This document shows, piece after piece, positions 1 through 7,607 of a DNA stretch of 20,522 bases. The position numbers were made by a program, and so were the translations under genes. Below the pieces are notes generated by a model. The model was given only the letters and a program-made list of their open reading frames with translations. It was not told the origin of the DNA and made no database searches. The DNA comes from DTU080 sp050945315 (lineage in GTDB: Bacteria; Bacillota; Limnochordia; DTU080), in NCBI GenBank assembly GCA_050945315.1, contig JBMNSS010000032.1, forward strand, positions 1 to 20,522, written 5' to 3'. Numbering within the stretch: position 1 is the first letter of the stretch; each line of letters begins with the position of its first letter.

Positions 1-27
1 AAAAAACAAACGTAGGAGGAATCACGA

Positions 28-834
28 ATGAAACGGTTGTTGTTGGTTGTTCTCGCTCTGTGTGTGGCACTCGCAGTACCGGTAATGGCCGCCAACGATA
101 CGGTGCCTGGAAGGGTAACGTACGGACTCGAGCCAGTGCTCATTGACTATGAAGGCTATATGGAATCGGATAACAATGGCGCGCGTACTTTTAACCTGAA
201 CAACGATGCATGGGGTAACCAGACGGCCCAGGTTAAGGTACCCATGAGTGCGCTCGTTCCCTGCTACTTGGAGATGGAGTTCTACGGCAACAATGCTCAC
301 ATGTTGCTGCAGAGCTGGGGGCCGAACTCCAGTGCCATCGGTGACGGTGGCTGGGGAGAGAACGGTAGACAGCCGGTGTATCTGGCCTTCCACCCGGAAA
401 TCGGGGGATTTGTTGATGAGGCATGGGATTACATCCCCGACAGTACCACCAACAACTACCAGGCACTTCTGCCTGAGAACGGTGATACCGCAGCCTATAT
501 TCGAGGATGCGACACCTACCTCACCAAGCTCTGGTCCAATATGAACTACAAGTACACTGTAAAGGTAGCAGGCGGTGGCCTCACGGGCGGAATCGACGAA
601 GGCTTCCTCCCCATTCATATGAGATACGCTGTGTCCGAAGACGATCCGGGGCTGGATGCTGCTGTTTGGAACGGCTTCCATAACTTCGAGGACGCGGAAG
701 AAAAGGTGTTGGTCGATGGAGGCAACTTCCTGAAGTCGACAGTGATCTACCAGCAATTCCGTGTGCCGTTCAACAGAGAGATCCAGGCAGGACGTTATAC
801 GGGCGACATCACTTTTGTTGCCGCCACCATCTAG
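28..834 (+). CDS. Secreted beta-rich protein, candidate subunit of a chaperone-usher-like fibre
   Basis: I do not recognise this 268-residue protein as a named family. It starts with a clear Sec signal peptide: MKR, a hydrophobic stretch to about residue 20, and an AxA-type cleavage site at VMA-A. The start is fixed by a GGAGGA ribosome site 8 bases before the ATG. The mature part is rich in Asn, Gly, Tyr and Trp, has no membrane segment and only two clear mature-region cysteines (in VPCYL and RGCDT). It ends in AGRYTGDITFVAATI, which resembles the last beta-strand of pilus subunits and WxL-type proteins (AGxYxGxVxF). A strong terminator follows, and then a chaperone and an usher-like gene, so I infer that it is the exported structural client, made in excess over its assembly machinery. 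The role is inference from context and that last strand; an unrelated exported protein remains possible. Confidence 0.75.
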   Translation: MKRLLLVVLALCVALAVPVMAANDTVPGRVTYGLEPVLIDYEGYMESDNNGARTFNLNNDAWGNQTAQVKVPMSALVPCYLEMEFYGNNAHMLLQSWGPNSSAIGDGGWGENGRQPVYLAFHPEIGGFVDEAWDYIPDSTTNNYQALLPENGDTAAYIRGCDTYLTKLWSNMNYKYTVKVAGGGLTGGIDEGFLPIHMRYAVSEDDPGLDAAVWNGFHNFEDAEEKVLVDGGNFLKSTVIYQQFRVPFNREIQAGRYTGDITFVAATI

Positions 835-856
835 CTGTAGAGAAGGCGTTGTATCG

Positions 857-884
857 AGGGGTCGGACGCGCCCGACCCCTTTTC
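857..884 (+). terminator. Rho-independent terminator after the secreted subunit gene
   Basis: A perfect 9-bp stem (AGGGGTCGG at 857-865 with CCGACCCCT at 872-880) closes a six-base loop ACGCGC and runs into TTTTC. It lies 23 bases after the stop codon of the secreted protein and 39 bases before the chaperone gene. It could end most transcripts after the first gene while letting some read through into the chaperone and usher genes, the usual way to make more subunit than assembly proteins. Confidence 0.9.
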
Positions 885-922
885 TAATGAAATCGCCAAG
901 ACAGCGGTAGGAGTGAAGGATC

Positions 923-1741
923 ATGATGATAGGGCATGGCTTTAGGATGATCATGGTCACGTTGATGGTTGCAGCTGCAACATGTATCACGACAAGTGCC
1001 AGCCTCCAACCCCTGAAGGTGGAGCCGTCTCGCTTCGTTTTTGAAGGCATGCCCGGTGAACAGATAACGGGTTCCATTGTAGTACGCAACACTGGTCAGG
1101 AAACAGCTACGCCTCAAGCACTGCTGAGTGACTGGAGCCTTGATGAAGTCAACAGACTGGTTGTTCTGGAGGCCGGCAGTCTGAATTCGTCGTTGGAGGG
1201 ATGGATAAAGTTCAACCCTCGTCGGTTTCAGATGGCACCCGCCGGTGCCCAAACAGTACGTTTTACGATCCGGATTCCCCATGATGCTCAGCCGGGGGAG
1301 CGTCGGGGCATGATCGCTTTCGAGCAATCCGCTCCATACGGGGAAGAGGCGATCGGAGCCATCACCCGTGTCCAAGTTACGGCCACGATATATGTGGCGG
1401 TGTTGCCTGTAGAACGGTCTGTGGATATCGTCGGTCTTTACATACAACCCCATGAAGACAGCAGCAACTCGACGCTGGTAATCCAGCTCAAAGGCACAGG
1501 GAACGGACATTTTCGGGGCACCGGCCGATTCAGGATTCTGCCTGACGAGGGTGAGCCTCCCCTATTTTCGGGAGATCTGGAACCGATCATTGTCATGCCG
1601 GATGTTGTCACTCGTTTCCTGGGCAATATCGAGCAGGAGCTTACACCCGGGCGCTATCGCCTTGCCATAGAGATCACTCCGGAGGAAGTAGGAGGAGTGC
1701 TTCTTCATAGGGTTTACGCCTTCGAGGTACCTGAGTCCTGA
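923..1741 (+). CDS. Periplasmic PapD/FimC-like pilus assembly chaperone
   Basis: A 272-residue exported protein with an N-terminal hydrophobic segment (about residues 8-25) ending near TSAS. The mature part begins LKVEPSRFVFEGMPGEQITGSIVVRNTG, the usual first strands of an immunoglobulin-like chaperone domain. At about residues 92-115 it has FNPRRFQMAPAGAQTVRFTI, matching the chaperone pattern 'P-x-x-x-x-l-x-P-g-x-x-Q-t-v-R'. Chaperones of this type hold pilus subunits in the periplasm until they reach the usher. AGGAG lies about 10 bases before the first ATG; a second ATG follows at once. The usher-like gene starts 23 bases downstream, so the two are very likely co-transcribed. The match is to the fold and motif level only; a generic Ig-like exported protein is the alternative. 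Confidence 0.72.
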   Translation: MMIGHGFRMIMVTLMVAAATCITTSASLQPLKVEPSRFVFEGMPGEQITGSIVVRNTGQETATPQALLSDWSLDEVNRLVVLEAGSLNSSLEGWIKFNPRRFQMAPAGAQTVRFTIRIPHDAQPGERRGMIAFEQSAPYGEEAIGAITRVQVTATIYVAVLPVERSVDIVGLYIQPHEDSSNSTLVIQLKGTGNGHFRGTGRFRILPDEGEPPLFSGDLEPIIVMPDVVTRFLGNIEQELTPGRYRLAIEITPEEVGGVLLHRVYAFEVPES

Positions 1742-1764
1742 GTCCAAGCTGGAGGAATCGGCCC

Positions 1765-4700
1765 ATGCGCCTTCTTCGCTTCATCGGTTGCCTGATAATA
1801 TGCATGGTCTTGTTCAGCCCCCGGATCGCAGAGCCGGCTATTGCCGAGCTCACTGATATGGACACGAGCGTCGTTCGACTTGACATCAATGAACGCAAGT
1901 TCAGCGAGAGTTTCGAGTTGTATGATGATGGGGAGGCCATCCTGCTTCCCCTGTTGCGGATGGGACAACTCTTGGATGCCAACGTGAGTCTGGATCCTCT
2001 CCAACTGACGGCGAGCGTGATCCGTTCCTGGGACGGGCTGGAGGGAATCGTCGATCTACAGCGCCAGGTGTATTATTGGGGCGGCGAGCAGCTCATGATG
2101 TCACCTGAAGCCCAATTGGGGCCGGGAGACTTTTTCGTACCCGTGGCTGTTGTGGAACGTCTCATGGACGTACAGATTCTGTGGAGAACCGAAACACAGA
2201 CCCTTATGCTCACAGTCGATCGCCAGCTGAGTCTGTTGCGCCCGGTTGTGGAGGAGACCGCTGCATTCACAGGAGTGCCGGATGAACCGGAGGTCCTGAC
2301 CGTCCGAACCCCTCCCATGGTGAGTTTGGGGACTGTTCAGTATGTGCTCAAGCATGAGTCCATTACTCAGCATTCTGAGACTCGCATGCGCGACGATGTA
2401 AGCTTGAGCGCTCATTGGCAGATCGGTGGAATACCCGTCGACGTCGTGATCGCAGGTAGCGACATCGCGTCGTCCGCTCCGACGTGGGAGCTGAAGCGGG
2501 CGACGGCCACCTATCGTTCACCCAGTATTGAAGTGGTGGCGGGCGATACGAGCCTCAGTCTGGGGCGTATACTACAGAGCAAGGCGATTCGTGGTTTGCG
2601 TTTGGCGGCACCTTCAGCCCGGGCTTCGGGCGTGTTGCATGCCGTTACCACTGTCGAAGGTTGGGTCGTTCCCGGTTCTGAGGTCGAGCTCCGCGTGAAC
2701 GGAGCGTACTTCGGCAGGCAGACAGCCACAGAGGGGTATTACGCCTTCATCAATGTGCCTTTGCAGATCACCAGAGCCAATCGTCTCGAAATAGTCATCA
2801 CTGAACCCTCCGGCATCAGGCGAGTGGAGACCAGACTCTTGACGGCGACGCCGCGCCTGTTGCCTGCCGGAACATGGCAGACCGTCGCCGGAGGAGGCTG
2901 GATACGCTCGGGAAGAACGGGAGAGTGGGATTCGACCATCTTGGGGGCATCGGCCCTTGTGGGGGTCAACTCCCGATTTACCGTGGGAGGTGAGCTGGCC
3001 CGACAAGTGATCCTTTACGCCACCGACTCAGATCCTCACGCGCGACTGGCAGGCTCCATGGGGATCGCCTTTAGGGCCAGTGACGGACTGGTCTTTGCTC
3101 TGGATTGGCTGGCCAGCCAGCCTCAACAGAGTGAGCCGGCTGCAGTCGCCCAAGGCGTCGAGTTGACTGGCACTCTGCGCCTGGGCAGCGCCTCGTTGCA
3201 GAGCATGATCTACTACAGGGAGCCGGATCTGTATCTGTTTTCTCCAATAGGATCCGACGCGCAGGGGGTCCGGATTATCGGCGAGTTTGATCTCAGTCAG
3301 GCCTGGAATCTGCAGATGTCCTATGATACGACATCGTCCGTCAAGAATCCGCATCAAACACCGAAAACCACCGTGGGCGGCGTGCTTCAGTGGATCCCGA
3401 CTCGGGAACAATCAATGGTGTTGCGCGTCAACCACAGATTCGATAGCGGAGGCCGCTTCTCTTTGGCACATCACTACAGCAATATGCAGCGTGGCCTCGA
3501 CGTGAAATCCGAATCAGAAGCAGTATGGCAGGAGAGATCGGACACTCCGCCTGGAATCACTCGCCTCAGCGCTCGTTCTGAACTCGTTTACGCTATGGGC
3601 CAGGAATCCTATCTGGGGTTTCGGTACCGGGGTATGGCAGGCAGACCTTTAAGCAGTGGCTCTTCCCGGCAGGGTTTCACCTATCTCACGAACACGGCCC
3701 AGATCGACGCAACTTGGATGCCGGGATCTTGGTATGTGTTTGGGGCTTGGCAGATGAGTGATGCCCGGGACCTTCAGGCCGCGGTCGACTCCCATCGCGA
3801 CCAAAAGCTACGTCTGGATGTGTCCCGGATGAGTGGAATATGGATGACAGGTGTGAGCAGTGAGCTCACCCACTCGACCACGGAGGGCGACACGTCTCGT
3901 TCAGGGAGTCTGGTCAACAGTGTCTACGCCGGAGTCAGGCCTCATCCGACGACCTCGCTTATGCTGGGGATACAGCATACCCAGTCTCTGTGGAGCAGTG
4001 TCTCTGGAGAAAGCACCAGCCTGTCTTTGCGCGCCGACGGGCAATTCAAGAATGGCTTCTACGTCGGGGCGTTGGGACGCGTCACTATGCAGCAGGCGGA
4101 TCGGGAGTACTACCTGGGGGTCACACTGAGTCAAGGAATCGGTTTTTCCGAGACTGGCCTGCGTGGTTTTCCGGCTGTCACCGGTCGGCCGCTCGGCTAT
4201 GTGACAGGCGTCGTCTACATTGACAGCAACGGCAATGGACGAAGAGACTCCGGTGAGAAAGGCGTCCCGGGCATTTCGGTGGCTTTAGCCGGTCGTCGTA
4301 CAGTCACGGATCAAAACGGCAGATACTGCTTCGAGTTCGTCTATCCGGGTACCTATCGCCTGGGACTCGATCTCCATCAGCTGCCTGCTGACTACACCCC
4401 TCAAAGCGATCCCGTGATCATTAACCTGCCTGCCAACGCTAACTTGACCCAGGATTTTGCCGTGTCGTTGAACGGCACCATTGAAGGCACGGTCTTTGTC
4501 GATCTCAACGGCGACGGGATGTGGCAACCCGACGAACCGCGACCGGGGTGGGTCAAGGTCGTTTTGGACGGGACGGTGGAGACGTTTACCGACAAACGGG
4601 GCAACTTCATCTTCAACGATGTAAACCTGGGAAGACATGAATTGACGATACCTCAATCGAGCCTGGTCGCGGGCCTGCAGGCCCCCGGGGCCGTGAACGT

Positions 4701-4767
4701 TGAGATCACTGAAGAAAGACTCGATGCGTGGAATCTGTTCATCCCACTGAGCTTTGCGGGGAACTGA
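1765..4767 (+). CDS. Usher-like outer-membrane protein with two C-terminal SdrD-B-like repeats
   Basis: A 1000-residue exported protein (hydrophobic signal at about residues 4-27, GGAGGA 8 bases before the ATG). Order of parts: an N-terminal domain (about 30-150) like the copper amine oxidase N-terminal / beta-N domains, with LDINERK and a long VxxLL pattern; a plug-like segment (about 288-360) with VEGWVVPGSEVELRVNG and VITEPSGIRRVETRLL, close to the usher pattern 'v-x-v-x-x-n-G...v-x-E-x-d-G-s'; about 440 residues (370-805) of alternating hydrophobic/polar strands as in a beta-barrel; then two SdrD-B/Cna-B-like repeats, each starting G-x-V-(F/Y)-x-D-x-N-G-(N/D)-G (about 811-895 and 903-985). 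Ushers form the outer-membrane pore through which chaperone-bound subunits are polymerised. SdrD-B repeats replace the usual usher C-terminal domains, which is unusual. Together with the chaperone gene this argues for an outer membrane. Confidence is high for a secreted barrel-like protein, moderate for usher function. Confidence 0.72.
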   Translation: MRLLRFIGCLIICMVLFSPRIAEPAIAELTDMDTSVVRLDINERKFSESFELYDDGEAILLPLLRMGQLLDANVSLDPLQLTASVIRSWDGLEGIVDLQRQVYYWGGEQLMMSPEAQLGPGDFFVPVAVVERLMDVQILWRTETQTLMLTVDRQLSLLRPVVEETAAFTGVPDEPEVLTVRTPPMVSLGTVQYVLKHESITQHSETRMRDDVSLSAHWQIGGIPVDVVIAGSDIASSAPTWELKRATATYRSPSIEVVAGDTSLSLGRILQSKAIRGLRLAAPSARASGVLHAVTTVEGWVVPGSEVELRVNGAYFGRQTATEGYYAFINVPLQITRANRLEIVITEPSGIRRVETRLLTATPRLLPAGTWQTVAGGGWIRSGRTGEWDSTILGASALVGVNSRFTVGGELARQVILYATDSDPHARLAGSMGIAFRASDGLVFALDWLASQPQQSEPAAVAQGVELTGTLRLGSASLQSMIYYREPDLYLFSPIGSDAQGVRIIGEFDLSQAWNLQMSYDTTSSVKNPHQTPKTTVGGVLQWIPTREQSMVLRVNHRFDSGGRFSLAHHYSNMQRGLDVKSESEAVWQERSDTPPGITRLSARSELVYAMGQESYLGFRYRGMAGRPLSSGSSRQGFTYLTNTAQIDATWMPGSWYVFGAWQMSDARDLQAAVDSHRDQKLRLDVSRMSGIWMTGVSSELTHSTTEGDTSRSGSLVNSVYAGVRPHPTTSLMLGIQHTQSLWSSVSGESTSLSLRADGQFKNGFYVGALGRVTMQQADREYYLGVTLSQGIGFSETGLRGFPAVTGRPLGYVTGVVYIDSNGNGRRDSGEKGVPGISVALAGRRTVTDQNGRYCFEFVYPGTYRLGLDLHQLPADYTPQSDPVIINLPANANLTQDFAVSLNGTIEGTVFVDLNGDGMWQPDEPRPGWVKVVLDGTVETFTDKRGNFIFNDVNLGRHELTIPQSSLVAGLQAPGAVNVEITEERLDAWNLFIPLSFAGN

Positions 4768-4793
4768 TGCGGATCATCAAGTTTGGCTGAGAT

Positions 4794-5003
4794 GAAAAAG
4801 GGCGTCGCAGACGCCCTCGGCAATGTAGGACCGCCCTGCCGCTGCCCGTTCGATGTTCGAGAACCATCCCCCAAAGGTGGTTGTCCTCACGGCTGCTTTC
4901 AAGGTCCAGGTTCAGCTGGCATCTTGGCCGCATCCGGATTTGGATTCCCGAATCCACGCGATAGGTTCTGAAATGCGTAGGGCTGGCGTGCAGCGCAGTC
5001 AGC
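4794..5003 (-). ncRNA. Candidate ~205-nt small RNA, unrecognised family
   Basis: Minus-strand promoter-like boxes at 5038-5010 and a minus-strand terminator ending at about 4795 would produce an RNA of about 205 bases in a 360-base gap with no convincing gene. The RNA would contain several local hairpins: GGATT/AATCC around 4954-4941, AACCACC/GATGGTT with a loop around 4881-4861, and a possible longer pairing of AGAACC (about 4968) with GGTTCT (about 4864). The size would suit 6S RNA, but I could not fit a 6S closing stem and bubble, nor SRP RNA or a known riboswitch. The one reading frame through it (ATG at 5011) passes the terminator and overlaps the usher gene end, so a protein is unlikely. 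This is an inference from flanking signals. Confidence 0.35.
4795..4817 (-). terminator. Minus-strand rho-independent terminator in the gap after the usher gene
   Basis: An 8-bp perfect stem (AGGGCGTC / GACGCCCT, 4799-4806 with 4810-4817) with a three-base loop. On the minus strand the stem is followed directly by TTTTT (4799-4795); on the plus strand no T-run follows, so it works mainly for minus-strand transcription. No minus-strand protein gene is visible upstream of it, which points to a non-coding transcript ending here. It may also give some termination of the plus-strand usher transcript. Confidence 0.75.
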
Positions 5004-5009
5004 ACCTTC

Positions 5010-5038
5010 ATGATACCCTCTAACTGAGTATCTTGCAA
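5010..5038 (-). promoter_or_regulatory. Minus-strand sigma-70/A-like promoter for the candidate small RNA
   Basis: On the minus strand TTGCAA (5038-5033) and TATCAT (5015-5010) are separated by exactly 17 bases; they match the vegetative consensus TTGACA/TATAAT at four and five of six positions. The predicted start is near 5003. A chance match cannot be ruled out, but the exact spacing and a terminator about 200 bases downstream on the same strand make it worth keeping. Confidence 0.4.
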
Positions 5039-5129
5039 GTCCGGTTGCTTCCAGTTTTCTTCGTGTCTGGACGAGCCGGTTGCTATGCAGTAACATTAAT
5101 GCACGCATCGCTATACGGGGGTATGATCT

Positions 5130-5762
5130 GTGTCCTTGCACATCCAAACCTTTGTCGTCGGACCCATCGAAACCAACTGCTATCTGGTGACGGATGACAC
5201 CAGCCGAAACGCCTTCGTAGTCGATCCGGGGGATACGTGCCCTGCGCTTGAGAAGGCACTTGAGGAAGTGACCCTAACAGACATTCTCCTTACCCATGCT
5301 CACTTCGATCATATCGCTGGTGTGAACCGCTTGGTCGAACTCACGGGTGCCGAAGTGTGGTGTCATCAGTTGGAAGCTGACTGGCTGGATGATCCTGCAC
5401 TCAACCTTTCAGCCGCCATGGGCGACTACATCCCCGCGGTACGTGCTGCCTCTCCTTCTGTCCTCCTTCAGGGCGGTGAGACTACAACCCTACTGGAACA
5501 CAGCCTGCGGGTCGCACACACACCGGGACATACTCCCGGTCATGTCATCTACGTCTTCGGCGACGTGGCCTTCACAGGTGACGTCATCTTCTGCGGTTCC
5601 GTGGGGCGGACTGATTTTCCCGGCGGAGACAGCGACACTCTGTTGGGCAGTATCAGGAGTCACGTGCTGGTCTTACACGATGAGACACGGTTGTTGCCGG
5701 GCCATGGCCCCTCGACCACGGTGGGGCATGAGCGTCAGAGCAACCCGTTCCTGATCTATTGA
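5130..5762 (+). CDS. Metallo-beta-lactamase-fold hydrolase, GloC/YcbL (glyoxalase II-like) type
   Basis: A 210-residue cytosolic hydrolase with the metal-binding motif THAHFDH (about residues 55-61), a later histidine in HTPGHTPGH (about 131-139), the aspartate of FTGDVIF, and the subfamily block GSVGRTDFPGGDSDTL followed by PGHGPSTTVGHER-NPFL at the end. These are the marks of the short YcbL/GloC group of glyoxalase II-like enzymes, which bind two metal ions and hydrolyse thioesters such as S-lactoylglutathione; the thiol used in this organism is unknown. I chose the GTG at 5130, 8 bases after GGGGG; no better start is seen. Its last 7 bases overlap the end of the convergent lipB. It appears to be a single-gene unit. 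Confidence 0.85.
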   Translation: MSLHIQTFVVGPIETNCYLVTDDTSRNAFVVDPGDTCPALEKALEEVTLTDILLTHAHFDHIAGVNRLVELTGAEVWCHQLEADWLDDPALNLSAAMGDYIPAVRAASPSVLLQGGETTTLLEHSLRVAHTPGHTPGHVIYVFGDVAFTGDVIFCGSVGRTDFPGGDSDTLLGSIRSHVLVLHDETRLLPGHGPSTTVGHERQSNPFLIY

Positions 5763-6472
5763 GTGGATGAGGCTTGCAGCATGAATCGGACGGAGCATCG
5801 GCGGCCATGACTGTAGCCCAGAAGCCGGGCGAGGTGAGAGATCATCCGATCGGCTACTTCTTGCTCCGGTGGAGCGGTTGTGCACAGTGTCGCCAGAGAG
5901 GTCATCTCCACTTCCGCGAGGCCGCACGGAGCGATCTCGTGCAGGGGATTCAGTGAATTACGGACATTCAAGGCAAAGCCGTGCATCGTCACTCGATGCA
6001 CTATCTTGATGCCGATGCTGGCGATCTTGGCCCGTCCGACCCAGACTCCAGTATGCCGCGGATCTCTTCTGCCCGTCACGCCGTAGAAACCCAGTACGCG
6101 GAGGATCGCCTCTTCCAGCAGTCTGACATATCGGTGCACGTCGCAGTTAAGTCGAGTCAGATCCACGATCCCGTAGCCCACCAGTTGGCCCGGTCCGTGA
6201 TAGGTTATACTCCCTCCTCTGTCTGATCGGCACAGACGGGCTCCGTATCGTCGCAGAGTCTCCGGGGACGGCAGATGCTCAGGCGAAGTACGTGTACCCG
6301 CCGTATAGACGGGAACGTGCGTCAGCATGAGGAAACAGTCTCCGATGCGCTTTTTGACGCGGGCCTGATGGAGTCTCAGCTGCCATTGATAGGCGGTCTC
6401 GTATTCGACAAAATCGGTCCAGCCGTACAAAAGAGGCCGGGATTGGTCAGTAAATGGGAGTGGCGTCGTCAT
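5756..6472 (-). CDS. lipB: Octanoyl-[acyl carrier protein]:protein transferase LipB
   Basis: This 238-residue cytosolic enzyme moves the octanoyl group from ACP to the lipoyl lysine of E2 and GcvH proteins, the first step of de novo lipoate synthesis. The family motifs are complete: RGGSITYHGPGQLVGY (residues 85-100), GVWVGRAKIASIGIK with the catalytic Lys149, HGFALNV, and APCGL with the nucleophile Cys183 followed by the EMTSL block. Its start overlaps the E2 gene by 26 bases, so the two are likely translationally coupled and lipoylation is made with its main substrate. Having LipB rather than the LipM/LipL route of Bacillus is a useful taxonomic hint. LipA, which adds the sulfurs, is not in the window. 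Confidence 0.95.
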   Translation of the reverse strand: MTTPLPFTDQSRPLLYGWTDFVEYETAYQWQLRLHQARVKKRIGDCFLMLTHVPVYTAGTRTSPEHLPSPETLRRYGARLCRSDRGGSITYHGPGQLVGYGIVDLTRLNCDVHRYVRLLEEAILRVLGFYGVTGRRDPRHTGVWVGRAKIASIGIKIVHRVTMHGFALNVRNSLNPLHEIAPCGLAEVEMTSLATLCTTAPPEQEVADRMISHLARLLGYSHGRRCSVRFMLQASSTQ

Positions 6473-7583
6473 AGCTTTCCAGTCTGCGCTTAACGGATCT
6501 CAGAAAGCGGCCGATAACAGCACCGTCGAGAATTCGATGGTCCAACGAGACGCATAGATTCAACATGCTTCGGATGGCGATGCCCTCACCCACGACGACG
6601 GGCCGACGGGTGATGGTCTCCATGCTCAAGATAGCCGCCTGTGGATAGTTGATGATCGGTGCCGACATCACTGAGCCGAAGGCTCCTGTGTTGTTGATGG
6701 TGAACGTACCGTCCTGAAGATCCTCCGGACGCAGGGAACCCGCCCGGGCTCGAGTGGCCAGATCGTGGACTTCCTTCGCCAGCCCAACGAGGCTTTTTTG
6801 ATCCGCGTTCTTGATGACCGGTACGATGAGCCCGTCTTCCAGGTCAACGGCGATACCAATGTTGATACGTCGCCTGAGCACGATCCGGTCTTCGTCCCAC
6901 TTCGAGTTCAAGATGGGATACTCGCGCAGGCCCTCAACCGCCGCTTTGATCACAAAGGCCAGATACGTAAGGTTGAAACCATGACGCTGGCGAAAATCCT
7001 CCTTGATGGATTCTCTGAATCGCGTGAGCGGAGTGACGTCCACCTCTACCATGGTCCAGGCATGAGGCACCGTACGTTTGCTTTCGATCATTCGCTCGGC
7101 GATGGCCCGTCGCATGCGAGTGACAGGGACTACCGAGTCACCGTTTTCCTCTTCCGCGCTTCGGCTCAGTGCCCGTCGCTCTATCTCAGCCTCCATATCG
7201 CTCCGTGTCACGCGTCCGCCCTTTCCGCTGCCTGTCAGTGACACCGGATCAATTCCGCTCTCCGCGCTCAGATGGCGTACGGCGGGAGTGTGGGGATGGG
7301 GCGAGCGTTCGGTCTCGGGTTCATCTTTCGGCAACTCTTCTTCTTGTACCGGACGGATGATGGCGATGGGAGTGCCGACTCGGACCGCTTCGCCTTCTTC
7401 GACGAGCAAAGCATCAACAACGCCAGCGACAGGTGAGGGAATCTGAGCATTGACCTTGTCGGTATCGATCTCCACGAGAGGTTCATCAATCTCAATGCAC
7501 TCGCCCACCGACTTCAGCCAGCGACCGATAACGCCCTCCACCACGCTTTCGCCCAGTTTGGGCATGGTGATCTCTGTGGTCAT
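6447..7583 (-). CDS. bkdB: Branched-chain 2-oxoacid dehydrogenase E2, lipoamide acyltransferase
   Basis: A 378-residue E2 core subunit. Domains: one lipoyl domain (residues 1-78) with the lipoyl lysine Lys43 in EIDTDKVN; an acidic/proline linker; a peripheral subunit-binding domain (about 98-135, ending GKGGRVTRSDM); and the catalytic acyltransferase domain (about 155-378) with FTINNTGAFGS and the active-site H-x-x-x-D-G in SLDHRILDGA (His about 348). It transfers the acyl group from lipoamide to CoA. It follows the E1beta gene by 24 bases with GGTGAG 8 bases before the ATG, and overlaps lipB downstream. The E1alpha partner points to branched-chain rather than pyruvate substrates. The E3 (dihydrolipoamide dehydrogenase) gene is absent here and must lie elsewhere. 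Confidence 0.92.
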   Translation of the reverse strand: MTTEITMPKLGESVVEGVIGRWLKSVGECIEIDEPLVEIDTDKVNAQIPSPVAGVVDALLVEEGEAVRVGTPIAIIRPVQEEELPKDEPETERSPHPHTPAVRHLSAESGIDPVSLTGSGKGGRVTRSDMEAEIERRALSRSAEEENGDSVVPVTRMRRAIAERMIESKRTVPHAWTMVEVDVTPLTRFRESIKEDFRQRHGFNLTYLAFVIKAAVEGLREYPILNSKWDEDRIVLRRRINIGIAVDLEDGLIVPVIKNADQKSLVGLAKEVHDLATRARAGSLRPEDLQDGTFTINNTGAFGSVMSAPIINYPQAAILSMETITRRPVVVGEGIAIRSMLNLCVSLDHRILDGAVIGRFLRSVKRRLESYDDATPIY

Positions 7584-7607
7584 GTATCACACTCACCTTC
7601 CGGAGTG

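Noticed and set aside
22..1092. Long minus-strand reading frame of 356 codons opposite the secreted-protein and chaperone genes
   Set aside because: It spans two plus-strand genes and their terminator, and has neither domain likeness nor a ribosome site; it is a shadow of plus-strand codon bias.
4861..4920. String resembling the conserved SRP RNA motif (GGACCUUGAAAGCAGCC on the minus strand)
   Set aside because: The SRP helix 8 needs a GGAA-type loop with flanking asymmetric pairs; here the flanks do not pair, so I treat the likeness as chance.
4739..5038. A 99-codon minus-strand reading frame in the gap after the usher gene, with an internal ATG at 5011
   Set aside because: It runs through the minus-strand terminator and into the usher gene's 3' end, and the translation resembles no family. 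A non-coding transcript explains the signals better.
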